A stretch of 14,776 nt of DNA from Alphaproteobacteria bacterium (GTDB taxonomy: Bacteria > Pseudomonadota > Alphaproteobacteria > Rickettsiales > RI-342), in contig JADZBT010000162.1 of the NCBI GenBank assembly GCA_020851915.1, forward strand, positions 1 through 14,776, read 5' to 3'. The notes beneath the pieces are model-generated. The model ran no database searches. It was not told where the DNA came from and saw only the letters and a list, made by a program, of their open reading frames with translations. Positions 6,397 to 13,755 of the stretch are shown here, piece after piece. Numbering within the stretch: position 1 is the first letter of the stretch; each line of letters opens with the position of its first letter. The translations under genes and the position numbers were made by a program.

Positions 6397-8301
6397 TTAC
6401 ATCGCCCTGGCCGTTTCTTTGCCCGGTGCGCCTAACGGCGTCCATTTCATGTTGAATTCCCCTGCCGCCTGCCGGAGTACCTTCTTGGCCTCCTCGGCTT
6501 CCAGCCCATGCTTCTTTACGGGCGGGACGTATATGATCCGGGCGTTGCTTCCCAGTTCTACACCGTCCACATACTTCTCCTGACCGCCGGATGGCATGAG
6601 CACCTTCATCTCTCCCGGCTTGCGATGGAGCAGCGTGGCCAGTGTGTTTGCGTCTATGTTCATGGGGCGCTGGAGATCGCGGTTCACGGCGATGATCAAC
6701 GAGCCAGCATCGGCATCCCCGGCCTCTCCACGGAACTGGCGGCGTATCAGAACGATATTCTCGTCGAGCGCATCCTGCCCCGTCGCCGTGGGCAGCACCT
6801 GCTTGGTCATATGCGGCGTGACCGGCAAGCGCTGTTTTACCTGATTGATCTCGGCGATGAACTCGCGGATGTCTACGCTCTTGCCTTCCTGCGCCAATGC
6901 ACGCAGTTGCCCGGACCAGTCAGGAAGGGAATTCTCGAACACGGTAAGGCGCGAACGCAGCCCGCGTTCGTATCCCATCGGCATGAACACGCCGTTGGAA
7001 CCCAGCGCCGCGATGGCATAATCACGCGCCAGCGCCTTCGCTGCCAATACGGGATCGTCGTATTTCAGTGCGACGCGCTCCATGTCATGCGACTCAGGAA
7101 AACCGAGCGGGCCATGGCGGGCTATCTTGTACAGAAGCTCCTGCTCATCCGTGTGCCAGTCCTTATCGCGCTCACCTTTTTGCAAGACCCTGACATGCCC
7201 CGGCTGATCCCACCACCAATGGGCGCTGGAGGTCGCAAAATCAAATCCGGGAGTGAATACGCCTTTTTTCCCATCATGTCCCGCCTCCACAAGATGCGCG
7301 GATTTGTCTATTCCCCCCACCACCTCGGCGAGGAAGGTGAGTTCCTTCCCATTCCGGCCAGCGGCATATTCCCTGCTGGAATCAATGATCTCTCCCCACA
7401 TCTTGCCGGGTATCTGGTAGGCAGCATCGCAACGGAACCCGTCAAAACCAAGGTCGATATAGGACTTTATCAGGTCTTTGAAGATCGGCAGGCAGAACTC
7501 CCGTACCTCGGGATTACTGAAATTAAATTGCGCCACGTCATCCCAGCGCACCCCGCTCGGCTCCGTGTGATATTCGAGGGAGTCCCATCCGCGATGCGTT
7601 TCTTTCTCCCGCACATAACGGCGGAATTTCGGCACTACCGAGGTTCCGTCCGGGTAAGTCACGCGCAACAGGCGCGGCTCATGGACTCCATCATGCTCCA
7701 CGCTTTCTTCGTAGACGAGCGCCCCTGCCGCACCCAGATCGACGCGCACGGTGTTGACGGTATCCGAGGGGTCTTTGCTTGATGTGAATTGCTCGGGAGT
7801 TGCCGTCGATACGATGCGGTAAAATTCTGCGAGTGCCTCGGTTTCGGCGCTTACCAGAGGATGATCCAGTGCCAGATGATTCAGCACGAGATCGGCCATG
7901 ACCTTCATGCCCTGATCGTGCGAATGCTCCAGAAACCGCCCGATGGCAGCGCTGTCTGCTTCACGGATCGTGGTCAGCGCCTGTGGAGCAACGCCGTCCG
8001 CCGCCTCGGCCTTGGCCAGCGCGAGGCGCTCGTCGTTCGGGACTGGCTGCCCCAATATTTCTGCCTCGCTGAACGCCGCATCGAGCATCGTATGGTCCGA
8101 TACCGAGTACAGGCTACCCTTGAGGCCCGAAGCATTTGCCTCCTGACAGGTCAGGTGGAATGGGTTCACCCATATCCAGTCAAACTGCATCTGCTTCGCC
8201 TCATCGACGAAGTAGTTCCAATTACGAACCTTTCCCGCAAGGCGCGGAAAGATCTCATAAATACGCGGATACGAGGTCAGGGATTGTTGTGCGGAGTCCA
8301 T
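6397..8301 (-). CDS. Divergent GH13 protein, resembling alpha-amylase-like domains associated with GlgE
   Basis: A 634-residue GH13 protein with no signal peptide, opening with SYPRIYEIFPRLAGKV (10-25). The catalytic set is intact: DLVLNH (137-142), GFRCDAAYQIP with nucleophile Asp292, FLAEVVGG with acid/base Glu326, and FPESHDMERV with Asp406, where the usual Asn of NHD is Ser. A long insertion (about 145-250) separates the first two conserved regions. After the barrel, GVFMPMGYERG (437-447) and a beta domain containing LIIAVNRD (535-542) follow. From memory, the ESHD-x2-R and MPMGYE patterns recall amylase-like domains found with alphaproteobacterial maltosyltransferase (GlgE) proteins, but this is a recollection, not a search. 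The ATG at 8301 has a weak ribosome-binding site. It lies 102 bp after rseP and 51 bp before a second GH13 gene, and no glycogen or trehalose genes are in the window. GH13 membership is sure; the reaction is unknown. Confidence 0.85.
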   Translation of the reverse strand: MDSAQQSLTSYPRIYEIFPRLAGKVRNWNYFVDEAKQMQFDWIWVNPFHLTCQEANASGLKGSLYSVSDHTMLDAAFSEAEILGQPVPNDERLALAKAEAADGVAPQALTTIREADSAAIGRFLEHSHDQGMKVMADLVLNHLALDHPLVSAETEALAEFYRIVSTATPEQFTSSKDPSDTVNTVRVDLGAAGALVYEESVEHDGVHEPRLLRVTYPDGTSVVPKFRRYVREKETHRGWDSLEYHTEPSGVRWDDVAQFNFSNPEVREFCLPIFKDLIKSYIDLGFDGFRCDAAYQIPGKMWGEIIDSSREYAAGRNGKELTFLAEVVGGIDKSAHLVEAGHDGKKGVFTPGFDFATSSAHWWWDQPGHVRVLQKGERDKDWHTDEQELLYKIARHGPLGFPESHDMERVALKYDDPVLAAKALARDYAIAALGSNGVFMPMGYERGLRSRLTVFENSLPDWSGQLRALAQEGKSVDIREFIAEINQVKQRLPVTPHMTKQVLPTATGQDALDENIVLIRRQFRGEAGDADAGSLIIAVNRDLQRPMNIDANTLATLLHRKPGEMKVLMPSGGQEKYVDGVELGSNARIIYVPPVKKHGLEAEEAKKVLRQAAGEFNMKWTPLGAPGKETARAM

Positions 8302-8403
8302 GCCTATCCAGAGGGTTGTTCGGTTACGGCTTATACCTTAGGGAGCAAATGTTAATGATATGTTACAAAACCATGCCGCAGCGCAGCAAATCGTAACAAA
8401 ATC
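8302..8403 (-). other. rseP to GH13 gap with a weak inverted repeat
   Basis: This 102-bp gap is A/T-rich. TGTTAC near 8361-8366 and GTAACA near 8393-8398 form an inverted repeat with a 26-bp loop. A TATAAG hexamer (minus strand, near 8333-8338) could be a -10 box for the GH13 genes, but the nearest -35 candidate (TTAACA) is only 14 bp away. I see no clear intrinsic terminator after rseP. Confidence 0.3.
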
Positions 8404-9519
8404 TTAGAACAGATGCAGCTGAATGATGTCGTTGATGGTGGTGAAGAGCATCAGGGCGACGACGAAGGTGAGGCCTACGCGGAAGCCGTATTCCTGGAAT
8501 TTCTCGCCCGCCGGGCGGCCGCGCACGGCCTCGATGAGGTAATACATCAGGTGGCCGCCATCCAGCAGCGGGATGGGGAACAGGTTGATGAGCCCCAGAT
8601 TCACCGACAGCACCGCCATGAACCACAGCACCGTGTCGAAGCCCTGCTCCGCCGACTGGCCGGAATATTTGGCGATGCGGATGACGCCGCCCAGATCCTC
8701 CGTGCCGCGATGGCCGGTGACCATCTGCCCCATGGCGGTGAGCGTGTTGAGCGACATGCGCCAGGTATCGCCGACCGCCGCCACGGAGGCATCCGCCAGA
8801 CCCAGTTGCTCGTATATCACCCGGGTGGAGGAGATGCCGAGCAGTCCCACTTTCACCTTATTGCCGAACACGTCCTCGGTCTCGCGCAGGCCGGGGGTGA
8901 TGGTCAGGTGCAGTTCCGTGTCGCCGCGCAGCAGCGTTACGTCGAGCGGGATATTCGGGTTGATGCTGACGACCTTCTGCAGATCGCCGAAATAACGCAC
9001 ATGCTGGCCGTCGATCTCGGTGATGAGATCGCCCACCTGAAGCCCCGCGCTCGCCGCCGGACTGTCGGGCGCGACCTCGCCTACTTCCGCCGGCGTGCGC
9101 GGGTAGCCGAAGAACATGAAGAAGCCGATGAACACCAGAATGGCGAACAGAAAATTGATTCCCGGCCCCGCCGACACGATCGCCGCTTTCTGCCACAGCG
9201 GCTTGTAATGGAACGCGACCTTGCGCTCGGCCTCGAGCATCTGGTCGAGCTTGCCCTTGTCGGGAGAGCTGGAGGGGTCGGCATCGCCGAACATCTTCAC
9301 ATAGCCGCCCAGCGGGAAGGCGCTGATCTTCCAGCGCGTGCCGGTGCGGTCGTTCCAGCCCTTGAGCTCCGGCCCGAAGCCGATGGAGAAGGCTTCCACC
9401 CTCACCCCGCACAGCCGCGCGACAAGGTAATGGCCGAACTCGTGCACGAACACGATCACCGAGATCACGCCGATAAATGACAGCGCGTACAGCAGCACGT
9501 TATTGAGGGTATCCATCAT
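8404..9519 (-). CDS. rseP: RIP metalloprotease RseP (site-2 protease)
   Basis: RseP is an inner-membrane zinc protease that cleaves transmembrane segments, classically of anti-sigma factors during envelope stress and of leftover signal peptides. The 371-residue product has the zinc motif HEFGH (26-30) in the first membrane helix, GGYVKMFGD (71-79), a second helix about 113-137, one PDZ domain (about 142-210), and a further membrane segment with the third zinc ligand in LLDGGH (Asp320, 318-323), followed by a last helix (about 347-362). E. coli RseP has two PDZ domains and about 450 residues; the single-PDZ form here fits many alphaproteobacteria. The ATG at 9519 overlaps the dxr stop (ATGA), with a second ATG directly after it. 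rseP next to dxr, cdsA and bamA is classical, but here two GH13 genes separate it from bamA. Confidence 0.95.
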   Translation of the reverse strand: MMDTLNNVLLYALSFIGVISVIVFVHEFGHYLVARLCGVRVEAFSIGFGPELKGWNDRTGTRWKISAFPLGGYVKMFGDADPSSSPDKGKLDQMLEAERKVAFHYKPLWQKAAIVSAGPGINFLFAILVFIGFFMFFGYPRTPAEVGEVAPDSPAASAGLQVGDLITEIDGQHVRYFGDLQKVVSINPNIPLDVTLLRGDTELHLTITPGLRETEDVFGNKVKVGLLGISSTRVIYEQLGLADASVAAVGDTWRMSLNTLTAMGQMVTGHRGTEDLGGVIRIAKYSGQSAEQGFDTVLWFMAVLSVNLGLINLFPIPLLDGGHLMYYLIEAVRGRPAGEKFQEYGFRVGLTFVVALMLFTTINDIIQLHLF

Positions 9520-10721
9520 GCGCGCATTGTATCAGAAATGGCTGACGCCGCCAAGCGCGCCGCACGGTCGCATTCCACCACCGCCGCGATGTCGGACAGC
9601 GGATGGATGGCCGTGGCATCCAGTGTCTGCTCCACCACCCGCGCGATGTCGAGGAAGCCGATCTTCCCATCCAGAAAACGCTGCACCGCCACTTCGTTGG
9701 CCGCATTGAGCACGGTGGGCGCCGCCCCACCCTGCCGCAGCGCCTCACGCGCCAGCCGCAGCGCCGGGAAGCGCACGGCGTCCGGTTCCTCGAAATGCAA
9801 CGTGCCGATACGGGCGAGATCGAGCCGCGCCGCCGGGGTCGCGATGCGCTCCGGCCATGCCAGCGCATAGGCGATGGGCGTGCACATGTTGGGCGTGCCC
9901 ATCTGCGCCAGCACCGAACCGTCCACATAGGCCACCATGCTATGCACGATGGATTCGGGATGCACCAGTATCTCGATCTGTTTTTCCTTCACCGGGAACA
10001 GGTAGAAGGCCTCGATCAGCTCCAGCCCTTTGTTCATCATGGTGGCGGAGTCGATGGAAATCTTTGCGCCCATGCTCCAGTTGGGATGGTTCACCGCCTG
10101 CGCGGGCGTGACGTTACGCATCTGCTCGCGCGTGTAATGCCGGAACGGCCCGCCGGATGCGGTAAGAATAATTTTCTCTACCCCTTCGGGATGCTCGAAA
10201 TCAAACACCTGAAATATCGCGCTGTGCTCGGAATCCACCGGCAGCAGCGTCGCGTTGTGCTTCTGTATCTCGCCGAGGAATAACTCACCCGCGCAGACCA
10301 GACACTCTTTGTTGGCGAGCGCCACCGTCGCGCCGCGCCGCACGGCTTCCAGCGTCGGCGCGAGTCCTGCCGCGCCCACGATACCTGCCACCACGAGGTC
10401 GGACGGCATCGCCGCGGCTTCCTGCAATGCCTTGTCCCCTGCCGCCGCTTCAATGCCGGAACCGGCGAGCGCATCGCGCAATTCCGCATAGAGCGTTTCG
10501 TCACCCACCACCGCGCGCTTCGCACGCAGGCGCTTTGCCTGATCCGCCAGCAGCGCGACGTTGCGGTGCGCGGTGAGCGCAACCACCTCGAACGCATCCG
10601 CATGTTGCTCCAGCAGCTTCACGGTGCTCTGGCCGATGGAGCCGGTCGTCCCCAGCACCGTCACCTTTTTGGGCGCGATGCCGGGCAACGGGAGTGCGGA
10701 TAAGGCGGTTGCGGTCACCAT
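9516..10721 (-). CDS. dxr: 1-deoxy-D-xylulose 5-phosphate reductoisomerase
   Basis: Dxr converts 1-deoxy-D-xylulose 5-phosphate to 2-C-methyl-D-erythritol 4-phosphate with NADPH, the first committed step of the non-mevalonate isoprenoid pathway. The 401 residues match the family (E. coli 398). Visible are the nucleotide-binding GTTGSIGQSTVKLL (24-37), the metal-binding Asp163 and Glu165 in PVDSEHSAIFQ, the ASGGPFR loop (188-194), Glu234 in MNKGLELIEA, and the substrate loop HPESIVHSMV (254-263). The frame is open to 11096, but the extra 125 residues are a shadow of cdsA. I chose the ATG at 10721, 7 bp inside the end of cdsA, which places the GTTGSIG motif at the normal distance from the N terminus. 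No good ribosome-binding site is seen, suggesting coupling with cdsA. It provides precursors for the undecaprenyl chain made by neighbouring uppS. Confidence 0.96.
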   Translation of the reverse strand: MVTATALSALPLPGIAPKKVTVLGTTGSIGQSTVKLLEQHADAFEVVALTAHRNVALLADQAKRLRAKRAVVGDETLYAELRDALAGSGIEAAAGDKALQEAAAMPSDLVVAGIVGAAGLAPTLEAVRRGATVALANKECLVCAGELFLGEIQKHNATLLPVDSEHSAIFQVFDFEHPEGVEKIILTASGGPFRHYTREQMRNVTPAQAVNHPNWSMGAKISIDSATMMNKGLELIEAFYLFPVKEKQIEILVHPESIVHSMVAYVDGSVLAQMGTPNMCTPIAYALAWPERIATPAARLDLARIGTLHFEEPDAVRFPALRLAREALRQGGAAPTVLNAANEVAVQRFLDGKIGFLDIARVVEQTLDATAIHPLSDIAAVVECDRAARLAASAISDTMRA

Positions 10722-11539
10722 ACCAGCAGCGCGCCGCCATGCTTGGTCATGGCGATCAGCACCAGCGGTGCGACCGTGACGATGCCGTCCACACGATCCA
10801 GCAGGCCACCGTGGCCGGGGATGAGGCTGCCACTGTCCTTCACGTTGAACATGCGCTTTATCTTGGATTCCAGCAGGTCGCCCAGCTGCGCGACGACGGC
10901 CATTCCGGCACTTACCCCAGCCCATACGATCATGCTCATGCCACCCAGATACGGCGCAAATACCGCCCCCGCAATCGCTGCAAGCACCATGCCACCCAGC
11001 AGCCCGGACCAGGTCTTGCTGGGACTGATGGAGGGCGCGAGTTTCGGCCCGCCGAGAGTCTTTCCCGCCGCATAGCCACCGATATCCGTCGCCCATACGG
11101 CAGCAAACAGCCAGAACACCAGCGTCATACCCTGCGGAAAATAATTACGCAGCAGCAGCAACGATGCGATGGGTAACACGACGTAGACCATGCCCAGCAC
11201 CGGCCAGACGGGTGAATGCTTGCGCGCCAGCGCCAGCCCGTACAACACGAACGCACCGAACGCGAATATCGTGAACGCATCCGCCAGATCGCCATAGGCC
11301 ACCAGCGCCACGACCGTCAAGGTGACGAATGACGTCGGCAGCAGATCGGGCACGGCGGTCATCTTGCACCATTCATGGATCATCAGGGTGGCGGCCAACA
11401 GCATGAGTATATCGAACGCCACGCCCCCCAGATACACCGCGCCCAGCACCAGCGGCCCCAGCACCAGCGCGGAGAGGACGCGTAAACGAAGATTGCTAAG
11501 CTGCGGCTTCGCCTGCGGCGTGTTCACGGATCGAGCCAT
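10715..11539 (-). CDS. cdsA: Phosphatidate cytidylyltransferase CdsA
   Basis: CdsA makes CDP-diacylglycerol from phosphatidic acid and CTP in the inner membrane, the branch point for phospholipid synthesis. The 274-residue protein is very hydrophobic, with about seven or eight membrane segments (for example 23-57, 70-82, 89-106, 112-131, 138-157, 180-198, 202-218). The C-terminal family signature is clear at residues 225-245, SKIKRMFNVKD followed by GSLIPGHGG, and then LLDRVDG. TDIGGYAAGK (151-160) and SPSKTWSG (172-179) are also family marks. I chose the ATG at 11539 because AAGGGAG lies 7 bp upstream and the longer frame, open to 11812, is an Arg/Ser-rich shadow of uppS. This start lies inside uppS, giving a 44-bp overlap; the stop overlaps dxr by 7 bp. 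Confidence 0.95.
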   Translation of the reverse strand: MARSVNTPQAKPQLSNLRLRVLSALVLGPLVLGAVYLGGVAFDILMLLAATLMIHEWCKMTAVPDLLPTSFVTLTVVALVAYGDLADAFTIFAFGAFVLYGLALARKHSPVWPVLGMVYVVLPIASLLLLRNYFPQGMTLVFWLFAAVWATDIGGYAAGKTLGGPKLAPSISPSKTWSGLLGGMVLAAIAGAVFAPYLGGMSMIVWAGVSAGMAVVAQLGDLLESKIKRMFNVKDSGSLIPGHGGLLDRVDGIVTVAPLVLIAMTKHGGALLVW

Positions 11540-12260
11540 AACGGCGCTCCCTTTGCTGATATTCCTGTAACGCGTAGGTGAAATGCGCCGAAGTGAAATC
11601 CGGCCACAGCGTGTCCGTGAAATACAGCTCTGTATACGCCATCTGCCAGAGCAGGAAATTGCTGATACGCTGCTCCCCGCCGGTGCGGATGAGCAGGTCG
11701 GGATCGGGGATGTCAGCGGTGTAGAGTGCGTCGTGAATGGTGGCTTCGGTGATCTGTTCCGGCGCGATCTCGCCATTCCGCACCCGCTCCGCCAGCTGAC
11801 GCACCGCGCCACCGATCTCCTGCCGCCCGCCGTAACTCAGCGCGACGTTGAGATGCAGCCGCGTATTACCGCGCGTGAGCGCCTCGGCCTCCTCTATCTT
11901 CTGCGCGATGGTAGCGCCCAGCCGCGAGCGGTCGCCGATGATACGCAGACACACGCCCTCACGGTGGAGATCCTTCACCTGCTCACCCAGATAGAACGAA
12001 AGCAACTGCATCAGCTCCGACACTTCCGTATCAGGACGCTTCCAATTCTCCGAAGAGAAGGCGTAGATGGTGAGGTACGGAATATTGCGCGACGCGCAGA
12101 AACGTATGGCTTCCTTCGCGGCCTCCGCGCCACGGCGGTGGCCGGCGATGCGCGGCAGCCCGCGTGCGCGCGCCCAGCGGCCGTTGCCGTCCATGATGAT
12201 CGCCACATGGCGGGGCAGCGGGACATTCTCGACGTCGGTGATAGAGGTCGGAGCAGGCAT
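11496..12260 (-). CDS. uppS: Isoprenyl (undecaprenyl) diphosphate synthase
   Basis: UppS condenses isopentenyl diphosphate units in cis onto farnesyl diphosphate to give the C55 lipid carrier for peptidoglycan and LPS. The 254 residues match the family. The catalytic segment HVAIIMDGNGRWA (18-30) contains Asp24, the magnesium-binding residue (E. coli Asp26). SSENWKRP (69-76) and the C-terminal signature DLLIRTGGEQRISNFLLWQ (188-206) are complete. I chose the ATG at 12260, only 4 bp after the frr stop; the 16 extra residues of the longer frame overlap frr and lack similarity. There is no obvious ribosome-binding site, so translation is probably coupled to frr. The C terminus (SIREHAAGEAAA) overlaps the cdsA start by 44 bp. 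Chain length cannot be read from the sequence, but the location favours undecaprenyl. Confidence 0.96.
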   Translation of the reverse strand: MPAPTSITDVENVPLPRHVAIIMDGNGRWARARGLPRIAGHRRGAEAAKEAIRFCASRNIPYLTIYAFSSENWKRPDTEVSELMQLLSFYLGEQVKDLHREGVCLRIIGDRSRLGATIAQKIEEAEALTRGNTRLHLNVALSYGGRQEIGGAVRQLAERVRNGEIAPEQITEATIHDALYTADIPDPDLLIRTGGEQRISNFLLWQMAYTELYFTDTLWPDFTSAHFTYALQEYQQRERRYGSIREHAAGEAAA

Positions 12261-12264
12261 CGCG

Positions 12265-12822
12265 TTATACGTGCAGGATTTCTTTTTCCTTGGACGCCAG
12301 CAGCGCATCGACCTTTTTCACCACCTCATCGGTCGCCTTCTGTACTTCCTCGCCGGAACGGCGATGGTCGTCCTCGGTGATCTTTCCGTCCTTCTCCAGC
12401 TTCTTGAGCGTGTCCATGCCATCGCGGCGTACGTTACGCACCGATATCTTGGCGTCCTCCGCGTATTTATGCGCGACCTTCACCAGCTCCTTGCGGCGCT
12501 CCTCGGACAGCTCCGGCAACGGCAGGCGGATGACGTTACCCTCGGTCTGCGGATTCAAGCCCAGGCCCGCGTTGGCGATCGCCTTCTCCACGGACTTCAC
12601 CTGACTCTGATCCCATACCTGCACGGTGATCATACGCGATTCCGGCGTGCTGATGGACGCCACCTGCTTGAGCGGCATCATGCTGCCATAGACTTCCACC
12701 TGCAGGTGATCGACCAGACCGGTCGAGGCGCGGCCCGTGCGAAGCCCGGAAAATTCCTGCGTGAGCGACGCAAGCGCGCCTTCCATGCGACGGCGGATAT
12801 CCGCTATGTTGAATGCACTCAC
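12265..12822 (-). CDS. frr: Ribosome recycling factor
   Basis: Frr, together with EF-G, splits the post-termination ribosome in the cytoplasm. The 185-residue product has the exact family length (E. coli 185). The N-terminal helix (MEGALASLTQEFSGLRTGRA, 13-32) leads into the small beta domain (about 33-105, including VEVYG and NVIRLPLPELSEERRKEL), and the long three-helix bundle closes with DEVVKKVDALLASKEKEIL (165-183). The start is GTG at 12822; two ATG codons at 12827 and 12824 are out of frame, and GGGAGG lies 5 bp before the GTG. It follows pyrH by 11 bp and precedes uppS by 4 bp. Confidence 0.97.
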   Translation of the reverse strand: MSAFNIADIRRRMEGALASLTQEFSGLRTGRASTGLVDHLQVEVYGSMMPLKQVASISTPESRMITVQVWDQSQVKSVEKAIANAGLGLNPQTEGNVIRLPLPELSEERRKELVKVAHKYAEDAKISVRNVRRDGMDTLKKLEKDGKITEDDHRRSGEEVQKATDEVVKKVDALLASKEKEILHV

Positions 12823-12827
12823 ATCAT

Positions 12828-12833
12828 CCTCCC
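12828..12833 (-). promoter_or_regulatory. Ribosome-binding site that fixes the GTG start of frr
   Basis: GGGAGG on the minus strand lies 5 bp before GTG 12822-12820. The two intervening ATG triplets are in another frame, so the site decides for the GTG codon. Confidence 0.8.
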
Positions 12834-13580
12834 TTATTCGATAATGGTATAGGTTCCCTTGCCGCGCAGCGCGTCGGCGAATGCGCCCTTGGTATGGATC
12901 GACATCACCAGGATCGGGATGTCATTCTCGCGCGCCAGCGCGATCGCGGCAGCGTCCATCACTTTCAGATCCTTGGTCAGCACGTCCTTGTAGGACAGCT
13001 TGTCGAAACGCTTGGCGCGGGGATTTTTCTTGGGGTCGGCGGTATAGACGCCGTCCACCTGCGTACCCTTGAACATGGCATCGCAGCGCATCTCCACCGC
13101 ACGCAGCGCCGCCGCAGTATCGGTGGTGAAGAACGGGTTGCCCGTGCCCGCCGCAAATATCACGATGCGCCCGCGCTCCATGTGGCGGATGGCGCGGCGG
13201 CGGATGTAGGGTTCGGCGACCTCGGTCATGGTGATGGCCGAGAGCACGCGGGTATCGAGCCCCATGCCCTCCAGCACGTTCTGGATGGCCAGCGCGTTCA
13301 GTACTGTGGCCAGCATGCCCATGTAATCGGCACTGGCGCGCTCCATGCCCTGCGCCGCGCCCGCGATGCCACGGAATATGTTGCCGCCGCCCACCACGAG
13401 GCACAGCTCCACGCCCAGATCGCGCACGCTCTTGATTTCTTCGCAGATGCGCCGCAACGTGGCGAGATCCTGACCATATTGCTGGTCGCCCATCAGCGCC
13501 TCGCCGGAAATTTTCAGCAGCACGCGTTTGTATCGGCTTTGCGCCTTCCGCGCCACTTTGAGCGATGCTTTTGCAGCCAT
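12834..13580 (-). CDS. pyrH: Uridylate (UMP) kinase PyrH
   Basis: PyrH phosphorylates UMP to UDP using ATP and belongs to the amino acid kinase fold, usually a cytoplasmic hexamer regulated by GTP and UTP. The 248-residue product shows the ATP-site start YKRVLLKISGEAL (17-29), the glycine loop VVGGGNIFRG (62-71), the UMP-binding DYMGMLATVLNALA (85-98), FAAGTGNPFFTTDTAAALRA, and KGTQVDGVYTADPKKNP near the C-terminal half. The N terminus (MAAKASLKVARKAQSR) is basic and about 10 residues longer than in many homologues. I chose the ATG at 13580 because AAAGGAC lies 9 bp upstream; the longer frame to 13670 has no site and no similarity. It heads the tight pyrH-frr-uppS-cdsA-dxr-rseP run, behind the tsf terminator. 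Confidence 0.96.
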   Translation of the reverse strand: MAAKASLKVARKAQSRYKRVLLKISGEALMGDQQYGQDLATLRRICEEIKSVRDLGVELCLVVGGGNIFRGIAGAAQGMERASADYMGMLATVLNALAIQNVLEGMGLDTRVLSAITMTEVAEPYIRRRAIRHMERGRIVIFAAGTGNPFFTTDTAAALRAVEMRCDAMFKGTQVDGVYTADPKKNPRAKRFDKLSYKDVLTKDLKVMDAAAIALARENDIPILVMSIHTKGAFADALRGKGTYTIIE

Positions 13581-13693
13581 GCGAACACGTCCTTTATACC
13601 GTTTTGCAATCACTCTGCGAGTGCCTGCGTTACACCGCACGCTCCAATGCACTACAGAGAATTCGTACATCGGATTCTATGGGGTTTGGCCAG
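13581..13693 (-). other. Leader region between the tsf terminator and pyrH
   Basis: This 113-bp stretch should contain the promoter for pyrH and the genes behind it, if the terminator is efficient. A TATAAA hexamer occurs 8 bp before the AGGA of the ribosome-binding site, too close to the ATG to be a good -10 box. I could not find a convincing -35/-10 pair elsewhere. No gene or RNA is recognisable. Confidence 0.35.
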
Positions 13694-13723
13694 AAAAAAG
13701 GGCCCGGAATCTCCGGGCCCTTT
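13694..13723 (-). terminator. Intrinsic terminator after tsf
   Basis: AAAGGGCCCGGA (13697-13708) and TCCGGGCCCTTT (13712-13723) form a perfect 12-bp, G/C-rich stem with a 3-nt loop (ATC). On the minus strand it is followed by an uninterrupted run of six T (13699-13694). It lies about 33 bp after the tsf stop. The plus-strand side has only TTT, so the direction is minus. It should separate the tsf transcript from pyrH, at least partly. Confidence 0.92.
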
Positions 13724-13755
13724 ATACACAAAATTGGTGGAAGTGTAAGTAAAAA

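Noticed and set aside
6508..7782. A 424-codon open frame on the plus strand opposite the divergent GH13 gene
   Set aside because: The minus-strand GH13 frame has full catalytic motifs; the plus-strand translation has no domain and fits a mirror frame.
8413..9480. A 355-codon open frame on the plus strand opposite rseP
   Set aside because: It is rich in His, Asp, Glu, Ala and Arg without any pattern, whereas the minus strand encodes all RseP motifs.
10722..11096. N-terminal extension of dxr by 125 residues
   Set aside because: It is a shadow frame of cdsA; the nucleotide-binding motif sits at the normal distance from the ATG at 10721.
11540..11812. N-terminal extension of cdsA by 91 residues
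   Set aside because: It lies in uppS, has shadow-like Arg/Ser composition, and an internal ATG with AAGGGAG begins the expected membrane protein.
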